A stretch of DNA of 53,587 nucleotides, from positions 1 to 53,587 of the forward strand of contig CALKLO010000079.1 in assembly GCA_937991945.1 (NCBI GenBank), in the 5' to 3' direction. Of the stretch, positions 23,436-31,553 are shown piece after piece. This DNA is from an uncultured Granulosicoccus sp. (lineage in GTDB: Bacteria; Pseudomonadota; Gammaproteobacteria; Granulosicoccales; Granulosicoccaceae). The notes below the pieces were generated by a model. The model saw only the letters and a list, made by a program, of their open reading frames with translations, was not told where the DNA came from and did no database searches. The position numbers were made by a program, and so were the translations under genes. Position 1 is the stretch's first letter. Every line of letters begins with the position of its first letter.

Positions 23436-24314
23436 CTAGTATTGTCGGCGCGATCCATCTGCACGCGTACTAAAACGCTTGTAGTCCCACAGGTATTGCT
23501 CAGGACACAGGCCTATGCAGTCTTCAATACCATGATTAAGTGCAGTTGTAGCTTCCACTAAGTTCTTACTGGCGATCTGTGGGTCTGCCTGCCTAATATG
23601 AAGCGTCCAGCCGCGTGCTTTGGGTCGTCGCTCGGCGACGCAAAACAATATGGGGTAATCGCTTTTGCTGGCAACTTTGGACAGCAACGTCATTGTCAGC
23701 GCCGGTTCGTTGAAAAAAGGCGCAAAAATGCCATTGTCAGCATCGGGTTCTTGGTCGGGTAGGAACCCTAAAATTTCGCCTTTCTTTAGAACACGAAGGC
23801 CCTGTCGGATACCGGAAGCTGTGAGAGCTGCAGGCTTTCCTCCTAAATGGGTGCGCCATTTTACGAGAAGATCTCCCATGCCCGCTTGCCTTGGGTTTCT
23901 GTAGAAGTAGGTAAACGGATGCTGTTGGGACAAAAGCAGAATACACAGCTCCCAATTACCCAGGTGCGGGGAAATCATGACCACACCTTTGCCCGCTTTT
24001 ATTGCCTGGTCTAGGAGCTCTTGCCCTTTGACTTTTATGGGTTTGCTTAGCGTGTCTTCAACGGGTCTGTTCCATATCCAGGCAGATTCTGTGAGTTGTT
24101 TGCCGGTTTCTACAAGGCTGCGACGAGAGAACAATCGGATTTCATCGTCGGGCATGCCTGGGTAACAAAGTCGTAAATTCACTTCTGTGGTACGTCTTTG
24201 TTTGGATTTGCACAGCCAAGCCACATGCCCAAGGCAAGCGCCCAACGCTTGATTTGCTCGAAGCGGAAGTCGGCTTAGGGCTAAGGTTGCGGTGTTAATG
24301 GCTTGGGCTGACAT
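23436..24314 (-). CDS. LpxL/HtrB-type lysophospholipid acyltransferase
   Basis: 292 residues. An N-terminal region including the LGHVAWLCKSKQRRTTEVNLRLCYPG-type entry (about 28-53) precedes the HLGNWE catalytic box (His117/Glu122). Further acyltransferase motifs are RNPRQAGMGDLL and FLPDQEPD. Family members transfer acyl chains to lipid A or related lipids at the inner face of the inner membrane. Length agrees with lauroyl/myristoyl transferases. Whether it acts on lipid A or ornithine-type lipids cannot be told. It diverges from the rhodanese gene. Confidence 0.85.
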   Translation of the reverse strand: MSAQAINTATLALSRLPLRANQALGACLGHVAWLCKSKQRRTTEVNLRLCYPGMPDDEIRLFSRRSLVETGKQLTESAWIWNRPVEDTLSKPIKVKGQELLDQAIKAGKGVVMISPHLGNWELCILLLSQQHPFTYFYRNPRQAGMGDLLVKWRTHLGGKPAALTASGIRQGLRVLKKGEILGFLPDQEPDADNGIFAPFFNEPALTMTLLSKVASKSDYPILFCVAERRPKARGWTLHIRQADPQIASKNLVEATTALNHGIEDCIGLCPEQYLWDYKRFSTRADGSRRQY

Positions 24315-24420
24315 GCAAAATCCAATGACGTTTCAACAGGTATAGTAGCTTGTGTGCCGCTTTGCGAAACTTGACGGTATTATTGTGCCCCGCGTGAATT
24401 CAAAAGGTATCTAACCACTG

Positions 24421-24852
24421 ATGAGTGATCAGTCTGTTTCAAGTCAAATGATGTCGCCGACAGAGGCTTGGGAGTTATTGCAAGCCGACCCCAGCGTAAC
24501 GCTAATAGATGTGCGCTCCGATATGGAATTCCTCATGATCGGCCATCCCAAAGGCGCCGTTAATGTGCCTTTGATAGATGCGCCGGATTGGACGGTTAAT
24601 GCAGGCTTTGTGGCTAATGTTAGGAAAGCCCTATTAGGTCGGCTAGCGGCAAAGAATCGACAAACCAACCGTGTCTTGCTTATTTGTCGAAGTGGTAACC
24701 GTTCAGAGCAGTCGGCTGAACTCCTGCATGCCGAAGGGTTAAGCGATATCGCCATTATTGAGGGCGGGTTTGAAGGGCCTCTCGATGAGCATCATCAACG
24801 AAATACCGTTGCGGGGTGGCGTTTTGAAGGATTGCCTTGGGAGCAGTGTTGA
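24421..24852 (+). CDS. Rhodanese-like sulfurtransferase
   Basis: 143 residues forming one rhodanese domain. TLIDVRSDMEFLMIGHPKGAVNVP and the active-site loop CRSGNRS (89-95, catalytic Cys89) are clear. Single-domain forms move sulfane sulfur in the cytoplasm. Residues 101-125 (LSDIAIIEGGFEGPLDEHHQR) match the usual C-terminal part. No signal peptide. It is monocistronic; a TTGACG hexamer at about 24372 may be its -35. Confidence 0.87.
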   Translation: MSDQSVSSQMMSPTEAWELLQADPSVTLIDVRSDMEFLMIGHPKGAVNVPLIDAPDWTVNAGFVANVRKALLGRLAAKNRQTNRVLLICRSGNRSEQSAELLHAEGLSDIAIIEGGFEGPLDEHHQRNTVAGWRFEGLPWEQC

Positions 24853-24870
24853 GAGCTTGACCCTAGCCAG

Positions 24871-25046
24871 ACAATAAAAGAGCCCGGCATCCCTGCCGGG
24901 CTGAACCATCCTGGTTCTTTAGGTTGATGCGTTCATCAAATGATCAACTCGTCCGTTGAGTCAAACGTCCCTGTTGATTAACATCGTCCTTGATACATCC
25001 CTGTGTGCGGTTGTCCTTAACCACGCAGTTATTATTGTCCTGACAG
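24871..25046 (-). ncRNA. Candidate Csr/Rsm-type regulatory sRNA
   Basis: On the minus strand this gene-free stretch has eight GGA motifs, at plus positions 25038, 25014, 24998, 24987, 24968, 24952, 24909 and 24890, most in the form CAGGA/AAGGA/CAGGGA. Several sit in hairpin loops: GAACC-AGGAT-GGTTC (24903-24917), TCAAC-GGACGA-GTTGA (24944-24959), a six-pair stem around AAGGAC (25007-25024), and the terminator loop GGGA. The last stem but one contains a G-U pair that would be C-A on the plus strand, favouring minus transcription. The presumed 5' end GTCAGGACA resembles that of RsmY. Such RNAs sequester CsrA/RsmA. The 5' end is uncertain (about 25045-25090). Confidence 0.8.
24872..24902 (-). 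terminator. Intrinsic terminator of the candidate sRNA
   Basis: On the minus strand a perfect 9-bp GC-rich stem AGCCCGGCA/TGCCGGGCT with loop GGGA is followed by CTTTTATT. It can also serve the plus-strand rhodanese gene weakly, but the T-rich side is on the minus strand. Confidence 0.8.
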
Positions 25047-25152
25047 CGTTTAATAACTATCGGAACTAACGGATATTGCCCTAGGATATTGCTTAAATAT
25101 ACGTCAGAAAATTCCTACCTTAAATGAGCTTTAAACCCAGCAGCAGACAATC

Positions 25153-25602
25153 ATGATTGCACTCATACAACGCGTTACCGAGGCTTCAGTCTCCATTGCG
25201 GGTCAGAAAACGGCTGGTATAGGCTCAGGTTTGCTGGCGCTAATTGGTGTTGAGAAATCAGACACTGAGGCGCTTGCGAGTCAGCTAGCCGATAAAATTC
25301 TCACCTACCGCGTGTTTGCTGATGAGGCGGGGAAAATGAACCTGGACGTACAGGCCGCAGGTGGGCAGTTGCTGTTGGTGCCGCAATTTACGCTGGTCGC
25401 TGATACTCGAAAAGGCCGTCGCCCCGGATTTTCCTCAGGAGCAACACCCGAGCAGGGGGCCGAATTGTTCGATAGTTTGGTAAAGGTCGTGTCTGCACGA
25501 GACATCGTCCTCGGAACAGGGACTTTTGGGGCAGATATGCAGGTGTCGCTAGTCAACGACGGGCCAGTGACATTTTGGCTGCAGGTTGGAGTTCAGTCCT
25601 AG
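25153..25602 (+). CDS. dtd: D-aminoacyl-tRNA deacylase
   Basis: 149 residues, the standard size of [18 protein letters not shown], the [23 protein letters not shown] active-site stretch (QFT motif) and the Gly-cisPro motif in NDGPVTFWL (about 136-144) are all present. It removes D-amino acids from mischarged tRNA. The residue before QFT is Pro where many homologues have Ser. It lies downstream of the sRNA locus on the opposite strand; the sRNA promoter must lie in the 100 bp before this gene. Confidence 0.93.
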   Translation: MIALIQRVTEASVSIAGQKTAGIGSGLLALIGVEKSDTEALASQLADKILTYRVFADEAGKMNLDVQAAGGQLLLVPQFTLVADTRKGRRPGFSSGATPEQGAELFDSLVKVVSARDIVLGTGTFGADMQVSLVNDGPVTFWLQVGVQS

Positions 25603-25823
25603 CTTTTGGGCCGATTAAATGGTTGATAAGCACGGAAATCGTATCGATACGCTATTTTTTTGCGGCTTCTAGGTGGATTTTGAGCTGTCACTTTCACCTG
25701 ATTAGGTTTTGAAATCCTAATCAAGGACGCCTCTGTGTCGACATTCATCACTTTTGTGCACTTGGGTAGGTGTCTTGAAGTGCCGCTACGGTGTATCCTC
25801 AACGTTTTTAGGGAGGTTGGTGA
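25603..25823. other. 221-bp gap before hisB with two dyads
   Basis: Contains the perfect 12-bp palindrome CGTATCGATACG (25640-25651) followed by CTATTTTTTT, a possible weak terminator for dtd, and an 8-bp stem TGATTAGG/CCTAATCA (25699-25723) of unknown role. No his leader peptide with a histidine run was found. Confidence 0.45.
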
Positions 25824-26417
25824 GTGTCCATTCGCAAAGCCCATGTATCGCGAAAGACCCTAGAGACAGCTATAGCAGTTGATCTTGTGATCGATGGTCA
25901 TGGTCAGGGAACTTACTCAACCGGTGTGCCATTTCTCGAGCACATGCTCGATCAAGTGTCTAAGCACGGATTATTCGACATCACGGTCAACTGTGATGGC
26001 GACACCCATATTGATGATCACCACACCGTAGAAGATATTGGTATCGCTCTAGGCAGTGCGTTTGCAGACGCCCTAGGGGATCGAAAAGGCATTCAGCGCT
26101 ACGGCCATGCTTATGTGCCTCTTGATGAGTCTTTATCACGCGTTGTTATTGATTTTTCAGGGCGTCCAGGCCTGCATTTCAATGCTGAATTTACCCGTCC
26201 TAAGGTGGGCAATTTCGATGTCGATCTGACCATGGAGTTTTTCCAAGGTTTTGCTAATCACGCTAAAGCGACCCTGCATATGGACGTTTTACGAGGTGTT
26301 AACGACCATCATAAAATTGAAACCCTGTTCAAAGCCTTTGGCCGAGCGCTACGTATTGCCTGCACGATCGATGATCGTGCTGCCGATGCCATGCCGTCCA
26401 CTAAGGGCATTTTGTAG
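25824..26417 (+). CDS. hisB: Imidazoleglycerol-phosphate dehydratase
   Basis: 197 residues, the monofunctional form without the phosphatase domain. [17 protein letters not shown], the metal-binding [14 protein letters not shown] and [18 protein letters not shown] motifs are intact. It converts imidazoleglycerol phosphate to imidazole-acetol phosphate, step 6 of histidine synthesis. The start is GTG 25824, with GGGAGG 7 nt upstream. First gene of the his cluster. Confidence 0.96.
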   Translation: MSIRKAHVSRKTLETAIAVDLVIDGHGQGTYSTGVPFLEHMLDQVSKHGLFDITVNCDGDTHIDDHHTVEDIGIALGSAFADALGDRKGIQRYGHAYVPLDESLSRVVIDFSGRPGLHFNAEFTRPKVGNFDVDLTMEFFQGFANHAKATLHMDVLRGVNDHHKIETLFKAFGRALRIACTIDDRAADAMPSTKGIL

Positions 26418-26483
26418 ACTCTACTTCGCGTCGTAAACGCAATTTGGTAGTCGTACAGTTTCTCTACAACTCATACGTTAAGC

Positions 26484-27128
26484 ATGCAACGAATAGCCAT
26501 TATTGACTATGGCATGGGCAATTTGCAGTCCGTGTCTAAAGCACTTGAGAAGGTCGCGCCCACTGATGAGGTGGTTGTCAGCAGTGATGCAGCGATCATC
26601 CAATCAGCCGATCGCATCGTCTGCCCCGGGCAAGGTGCAGCGGCTGACTGTATGAAAGCCTTGGTGGCAAGTGGGTTAGGTCAAGCTGTTATTGATACCG
26701 TTCATACGCGACCCTTTCTGGGCATTTGTATGGGGCTGCAAGTATTGCTGAGTCGTAGCTCCGAGAATAACGGCGTTGATTGTCTCGATATTATTGCTGG
26801 CGATGTGGAGCGTTTTGAAAACCCGCTAACCGATGAGTCAGGTGCACGTTTGAAAGTGCCGCACATGGGCTGGAGCGAGGTTAAGCAAACCCAACCGCAC
26901 CCCCTGTGGAAAGGCATAGCCGATCAAACGCGTTTCTACTTTGCACACAGCTACTACTGCATCCCTAACGATCTGAGTGTGGTTACAGGCACTACTGAGT
27001 ATGGCCGGAGCATCGCGGCCTCGGTTGCACACGGGAACTTGTTTGCTTGTCAGTTTCATCCAGAGAAAAGTGCGGCGAGTGGTTTGCAGTTGTTAGAAAA
27101 TTTCACGCAATGGAACGGTGAGTCCTGA
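26484..27128 (+). CDS. hisH: Imidazole glycerol phosphate synthase, glutaminase subunit
   Basis: 214 residues of class I glutamine amidotransferase type. IIDYGMGNLQSV opens the protein, FLGICMGLQVLL holds the nucleophilic cysteine, and CQFHPEKS gives the His/Glu of the triad. It releases ammonia from glutamine for HisF. It lies 66 bp after hisB and 61 bp before hisA. Confidence 0.95.
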   Translation: MQRIAIIDYGMGNLQSVSKALEKVAPTDEVVVSSDAAIIQSADRIVCPGQGAAADCMKALVASGLGQAVIDTVHTRPFLGICMGLQVLLSRSSENNGVDCLDIIAGDVERFENPLTDESGARLKVPHMGWSEVKQTQPHPLWKGIADQTRFYFAHSYYCIPNDLSVVTGTTEYGRSIAASVAHGNLFACQFHPEKSAASGLQLLENFTQWNGES

Positions 27129-27189
27129 TGTCAGCACTTAGGATCATCGTTTGTCCCTTGTTACAGTCGGTTTTAATGGAGTCCGCACA

Positions 27190-27942
27190 ATGCTGATTAT
27201 TCCAGCAATTGATTTGAAAGATGGCAAGTGTGTACGTCTGCGCCAAGGGCGAATGGACGACGACACAGTATTCGATGACAGCCCGGTTGATGTGGCTCAG
27301 CGCTGGTTAGATCAAGGTGCTCGCCGTATCCATCTGGTCGATCTGGATGGTGCATTTGCGGGTGAGCCTCGCAACGCTGAAGTTGTTCGTCGGGTGTGTG
27401 AGATTAGTGGCGATATCCCTGTTCAGATTGGCGGCGGTATACGTTCACTGGAAACAGCACAGGCTTATATTGATGCAGGTGTGCGGTACCTGATCATTGG
27501 CACATTGGCTGTTAAAGCCCCTGATTTTGTCGATGGGTTGTGTAAAAACTTTCCAGACCATGTCATCGTCGGGCTTGATGCAAACGATGGCTTTGTTGCA
27601 ACGGAAGGCTGGGCAGAGGCGTCAACCGTAACCGCTGTGTCGCTGGCACAACGATTTGAAGATGTGGGTGTTAGCGCTATTGTGTATACCGATATTGCGC
27701 GCGACGGCATGATGCAAGGCGTCAACACGGAAGCCACTGCAGCATTAGCGGATGCCGTCAACATTCCTATTATCGCCTCAGGCGGTGTCAGTAATCTTGC
27801 CGACATAGAGTCGTTAGGCAAACAGATGCACCGAGGTATATCGGGAGCTATCGTCGGCCGTGCACTGTATGAAGGCAGTCTTAATTTGGCTGATGCACAG
27901 GTCATGGCTGATTCATACGCGAAAGCTGCCAGGAGCCTATAA
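27190..27942 (+). CDS. hisA: ProFAR isomerase
   Basis: 250 residues from ATG 27190 ([17 protein letters not shown]), with GGAGT 8 nt upstream; a longer frame from 27151 adds 13 atypical residues. The TIM barrel shows the catalytic IPAIDL aspartate, the VQIGGGIRS phosphate site, [15 protein letters not shown] and IIASGGVSN. It isomerises 5'-ProFAR to PRFAR. hisF follows after 2 bp, so the two are coupled. Confidence 0.96.
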   Translation: MLIIPAIDLKDGKCVRLRQGRMDDDTVFDDSPVDVAQRWLDQGARRIHLVDLDGAFAGEPRNAEVVRRVCEISGDIPVQIGGGIRSLETAQAYIDAGVRYLIIGTLAVKAPDFVDGLCKNFPDHVIVGLDANDGFVATEGWAEASTVTAVSLAQRFEDVGVSAIVYTDIARDGMMQGVNTEATAALADAVNIPIIASGGVSNLADIESLGKQMHRGISGAIVGRALYEGSLNLADAQVMADSYAKAARSL

Positions 27943-27944
27943 CC

Positions 27945-28718
27945 ATGGGTTTGGCCAAGCGAATCATTCCCTGTCTAGATGTTGATGGCGGGCGTGTTGT
28001 AAAAGGCGTTAAGTTTTTAGAGATTCGTGACGCCGGTGACCCTGTCAGTGTGGCGCGTGGATACGATATCGCAGGCGCTGATGAAATCACCTTTCTCGAT
28101 ATCACTGCTAGCTCCGATAATCGTGACACCATTTTGCATGTGGTCGAAGAAGTGGCTTCGCAAGTGTTTATACCGCTCACTGTGGGCGGTGGTATTCGCG
28201 AGGTGAGCGATGTGCGTCGCTTGTTAAACGCAGGTGCGGATAAAGTCGGTATCAACACGGCAGCGGTTAATCGACCCGAGCTAGTCAGAGAGGCCACCGA
28301 TAAAGTCGGCTCGCAATGTATCGTGGTGGCGGTTGACGCCAAATCGGTTGCAGGGCCAGGTGAGGCGCCTAAATGGGAAATATTTACCCATGGTGGGCGT
28401 AAGGCTACGGGCATCGACGCGGTTGAATGGGCTGTGAAAATGGCTGAATTCGGTGCGGGTGAGCTGTTGCTTACCAGCATGGACAGAGACGGCACAAAAA
28501 TCGGCTTCGATCTTGGGCTAACCAAAGCTATTACCGATGCGGTTGAAATACCCGTCATAGCATCAGGTGGCGTCGGTAACCTTCAGCACCTAAGCGACGG
28601 TGTGCTCAAAGGTGGGGCCGATGCGGTCTTGGCCGCTAGTATTTTCCATTTTGGCGAGTACACCATTGCACAAGCCAAAGAGCACATGGCCGCGCAGTCC
28701 ATTGAAGTCAGGCTGTAA
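27945..28718 (+). CDS. hisF: Imidazole glycerol phosphate synthase, cyclase subunit
   Basis: 257 residues. [21 protein letters not shown] at the N-terminus, [11 protein letters not shown], the GGGIR phosphate loop, [15 protein letters not shown] and IASGGVG are diagnostic. With HisH it makes IGP and AICAR from PRFAR and ammonia. The start is 2 bp after hisA. Confidence 0.97.
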   Translation: MGLAKRIIPCLDVDGGRVVKGVKFLEIRDAGDPVSVARGYDIAGADEITFLDITASSDNRDTILHVVEEVASQVFIPLTVGGGIREVSDVRRLLNAGADKVGINTAAVNRPELVREATDKVGSQCIVVAVDAKSVAGPGEAPKWEIFTHGGRKATGIDAVEWAVKMAEFGAGELLLTSMDRDGTKIGFDLGLTKAITDAVEIPVIASGGVGNLQHLSDGVLKGGADAVLAASIFHFGEYTIAQAKEHMAAQSIEVRL

Positions 28719-28751
28719 GCGTTTATAACTTAGTTAACTTGTTGAAAAATA

Positions 28752-29132
28752 ATGATTAGTTCTTTAGTTTTTAATGAGGCGGGTTTATTGCCAGCAATTG
28801 CCCAAGACGCCGAAAGTGGCCAAATATTGATGGTTGCTTGGATGAATGCCGAGGCTTTTGAAGAGACGGTCGCAACCAAGAAAGCCACGTATTTTTCGCG
28901 ATCCCGTCAACGTTTGTGGCGAAAAGGCGAAGAATCTGGGCACGTCCAGCATGTAAAGGACGTTCGGCTCGATTGTGACGGCGACGTCATCCTGCTAAGC
29001 GTGGAACAAGTGGGTGGCATCGCGTGTCATACCGGTCGAGCGCACTGTTTTTACAAAAAACTGACTGATGATGGCCAATGGTTGGACGCAGAGCCGGTTA
29101 TCAAGTCGCCAGATCAAATTTATCAGCGTTAG
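28752..29132 (+). CDS. hisI: Phosphoribosyl-AMP cyclohydrolase
   Basis: 126 residues, the separate HisI form rather than a HisIE fusion. [36 protein letters not shown], the zinc/magnesium site DCDGDV and the [11 protein letters not shown] cysteine/histidine motif are intact. It opens the purine ring of PR-AMP, step 3 of the pathway. It is 33 bp after hisF. Confidence 0.95.
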   Translation: MISSLVFNEAGLLPAIAQDAESGQILMVAWMNAEAFEETVATKKATYFSRSRQRLWRKGEESGHVQHVKDVRLDCDGDVILLSVEQVGGIACHTGRAHCFYKKLTDDGQWLDAEPVIKSPDQIYQR

Positions 29133-29136
29133 AATT

Positions 29137-29190
29137 GAGTACACTTAAGTTCCTGAATCGCATGGCAGTGCCAATGTTGTTCAGGTACTC
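29137..29190 (+). other. Composite stem-loop between hisI and hisE
   Basis: Outer arms GAGTAC/GTACTC (29137-29142, 29185-29190) are continuous on the right side with TTCAG, which pairs with CTGAA near 29153-29157 after a bulge on the left. An inner TGGC-AGT-GCCA hairpin caps it. The structure begins 4 bp after the hisI stop in a 189-bp gap and may mark mRNA processing or a separate hisE-tat promoter region. Confidence 0.4.
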
Positions 29191-29321
29191 TTGTCGGCCG
29201 GTAACGAGACACAGTCGATAAAAGACAGGTCTCACTATCAGGTCATTAATACGGTTGGATCACACGCTGGGGCGGTTCGGGCTACTTGTCCGTGAAGTTT
29301 AGGCGGCAAAGAGGCTAGTAT

Positions 29322-29645
29322 ATGAGTGACATTTTGACGCGTTTGAGTGCTGAGATCGATGCTCGTCGGCACAGTGATGCGTCTGAATCTTACACAGCAA
29401 GCTTGTTTACGCGTGGTGATGACGCCATATTGAAAAAAGTGGGTGAGGAGGCTGTCGAATTTATATTGGCGGCCAAAGGTGACGATAACAGTCATCTGGT
29501 GTCCGAGGCTGCCGATGTATGGTTTCACATGCTGGTTATGTTGAGCGCCAAAGGATTGGGGCCATCGGATATATTGAACGAATTGCAACGTCGCGAAGGT
29601 GTCTCTGGCCATGCCGAGAAAGCTTCGAGACAGAAAGAAGACTAA
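29322..29645 (+). CDS. hisE: Phosphoribosyl-ATP pyrophosphatase
   Basis: 107 residues of the all-helical MazG-like HisE fold. YTASLFTRGDDAILKKVGEEAVEFILAAK holds the EExxE metal-binding pattern, and SEAADVWFHMLVML supplies ExxD. It removes pyrophosphate from PR-ATP, step 2 of histidine synthesis. It is separated from hisI by a structured gap but sits 12 bp before tatA, so it appears to head a hisE-tatABC unit. Confidence 0.93.
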   Translation: MSDILTRLSAEIDARRHSDASESYTASLFTRGDDAILKKVGEEAVEFILAAKGDDNSHLVSEAADVWFHMLVMLSAKGLGPSDILNELQRREGVSGHAEKASRQKED

Positions 29646-29657
29646 GAGAGAAATATT

Positions 29658-29876
29658 ATGGGTATGCCAAGTGTTCCGCAGCTGTTAATCATTCTGGTTA
29701 TTGTTGTACTGATCTTTGGAGCGAAGCGACTAAAGAACCTAGGTGGTGATTTGGGCTCAGCTGTTAAAGGCTTCAAGCAAGCGGTTAAGGAAGAAGAAAA
29801 ACCTGCTGAACTTGAAGATGGTACCGAGCAAGCCGAAGCGGTTATGCGCGAATCAGAAGAAAAAAAATCTGTCTAA
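29658..29876 (+). CDS. tatA: Twin-arginine translocase subunit TatA
   Basis: 72 residues. One transmembrane helix (about 8-22, [20 protein letters not shown]) with the [21 protein letters not shown] amphipathic helix and a charged tail is the TatA pattern. TatA oligomers form the translocation path for folded proteins. An AGAGAG ribosome site precedes ATG 29658. The first helix starts after MGMPS. Confidence 0.93.
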   Translation: MGMPSVPQLLIILVIVVLIFGAKRLKNLGGDLGSAVKGFKQAVKEEEKPAELEDGTEQAEAVMRESEEKKSV

Positions 29877-29928
29877 CGTCGGTCAAATGATCGAACTGAC
29901 TCACTTGAATTGCGGAAGTTTATAAGCC

Positions 29929-30462
29929 GTGTTTGATATTGGTTTTACCGAACTTATGCTTATCGGGATCGTGGCGCTAGTCGTCATTGGTCCCGAGCGC
30001 CTGCCTGCGGTTGCTAAAACCGCTGGGCAATGGATTGCCAAATTGCAGCGTTTTGTTCGAGGTGTCAAAACAGACTTAGCATCCGAGCTAGATGCCGGTG
30101 ACTTGAAAAAGCTACTGGGCGATCAACGCGTGCAAATAGATGAACTGCGCAAAATGGTCACGACGGCCAAGAACGATTTTGAAACCTCAACCAATGAGGC
30201 AGTCCAGGGAGCTAAATCAGCACTCAACGACATGGAAACCAAGGTCAGTGAATCTGACGCTACGACAACGCCTGCCGACAAGGCTACGGTTGCTGCAAGT
30301 ACGGTTGCTGCTGCCACCGCTGCATCATCAGAGGGTGCGCAAGCATCAGACACATCTGACGATGACACTACAAGCCAAACGCAGTTCGAAACGCTAGACG
30401 GTAAAACCGTTTCGGTTGATGACTCTGCAGATCCTTCTGACATTGGTCGAACAGGCAGCTAA
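29929..30462 (+). CDS. tatB: Twin-arginine translocase subunit TatB
   Basis: 177 residues from GTG 29929. MFDIGFTELMLIGIVALVVIGPERLP is the canonical TatB N-terminus with its conserved Glu and GPERLP hinge, followed by the amphipathic helix and a long low-complexity Ala/Thr/Ser/Asp tail (about 100-177). With TatC it binds twin-arginine signals such as that of the DUF1501 protein in this window. Confidence 0.94.
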   Translation: MFDIGFTELMLIGIVALVVIGPERLPAVAKTAGQWIAKLQRFVRGVKTDLASELDAGDLKKLLGDQRVQIDELRKMVTTAKNDFETSTNEAVQGAKSALNDMETKVSESDATTTPADKATVAASTVAAATAASSEGAQASDTSDDDTTSQTQFETLDGKTVSVDDSADPSDIGRTGS

Positions 30463-30492
30463 GCAGCCCGCTCTTATTGCGCAACTAAATTC

Positions 30493-31545
30493 ATGGCATC
30501 CCCAGACTCAGCAGTCCAACAAGAACAAGGTTTCCTATCTCATTTAGTTGAGCTAAGGGATCGTCTGTTGAAAATGGTTCTGGCCGTCGGGTTGCTGTTC
30601 CTTTGCCTGTTCTGGTTTTCCCAAGAAATTTATACGGCGTTAGCGGCGCCTCTGTTAAAACACCTACCTAACAGCCAAATGATAGCCATTGATGTGGCTG
30701 CGCCATTCTTTATCCCATTCAAGCTCACACTGATGCTGTGTGTGTTCTTGGCTGTGCCTTATTTGTTGTATCAAATTTGGTCTTTTATAGCGCCTGGTCT
30801 TTATACGCACGAGAAGAAACTGGTGGTACCTATGTTGGTATCCAGCACAGGCTTGTTTTATCTAGGCGTCTCCTTTGCCTACTTCGTTGTGTTCCCGTTG
30901 GTATTTGGTTTCTTTACAAGTGTTGCACCCGAAGGCGTTACGGTGAGTACCGACATAGGGCGTTATCTAGATTTTGTCATCACGCTGTTTTTTGCTTTTG
31001 GTATCGCGTTTGAAGTGCCAGTAGCGACAGTGCTCGTGGTAGCGGTGGGTATAACCACCCCTGAACAATTAGTTAAAATCCGCCCTTATGTGTTCGTGGC
31101 AGCTTTTATCATCGGTATGTTTTTAACGCCACCCGATATGATCTCGCAAACACTGCTGGCCATACCCATGTGGCTGTTGTACGAAGTGGGTATTGTTTTT
31201 TCTCGTATCTACAAAAAACGCATGGTGGAAGCAGGCGTTGCTCGTGAGTCGCGATTCGACAACGATGATACGGATACTGAAGAACAGGCAGATGCTACGA
31301 CAACGTCAGTAAAGACGCCTACTGCGGCAACGAAACCTGCGAAGAGTGAAGCGGCTGAGAAAGCGCCTACGAAAACTGCTGAAACGAAAGCGCCAGATAA
31401 CACCACCAGTGCGAAAGTAAGCGACGTGTTTGATCCTAAGCTTGTGCAAAAGCCGCGTGCAGATGGAAGCTACAAAAACAGCATGACGGATCACGATGAT
31501 GATCTGCCTAATGAGACTAAACCCTCGGACAAAGACCCAGACTAG
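30493..31545 (+). CDS. tatC: Twin-arginine translocase subunit TatC with extended C-terminus
   Basis: 350 residues. The six-helix core ends near residue 245 ([14 protein letters not shown], the [12 protein letters not shown] and FGIAFEVPV motifs, LTPPDMISQ). TatC proteins are usually 240-260 residues. The roughly 100-residue extension is hydrophilic, rich in Thr/Ala/Lys/Asp, probably disordered and cytoplasmic, ending in PSDKDPD. TatC is the signal-peptide receptor of the Tat pathway. Confidence 0.94.
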   Translation: MASPDSAVQQEQGFLSHLVELRDRLLKMVLAVGLLFLCLFWFSQEIYTALAAPLLKHLPNSQMIAIDVAAPFFIPFKLTLMLCVFLAVPYLLYQIWSFIAPGLYTHEKKLVVPMLVSSTGLFYLGVSFAYFVVFPLVFGFFTSVAPEGVTVSTDIGRYLDFVITLFFAFGIAFEVPVATVLVVAVGITTPEQLVKIRPYVFVAAFIIGMFLTPPDMISQTLLAIPMWLLYEVGIVFSRIYKKRMVEAGVARESRFDNDDTDTEEQADATTTSVKTPTAATKPAKSEAAEKAPTKTAETKAPDNTTSAKVSDVFDPKLVQKPRADGSYKNSMTDHDDDLPNETKPSDKDPD

Positions 31546-31553
31546 TTAAGCTT

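Noticed and set aside
24940-25050. Plus-strand GTCC repeats as a direct-repeat array or CRISPR-like element
   Set aside because: Spacing is irregular and the repeats are short; they are explained as the complement of GGA motifs in the minus-strand sRNA.
27465-27905. 146-codon minus-strand frame opposite hisA
   Set aside because: Antisense shadow of a conserved gene.
27902-28558. 218-codon minus-strand frame opposite hisF
   Set aside because: Antisense shadow of a conserved gene.
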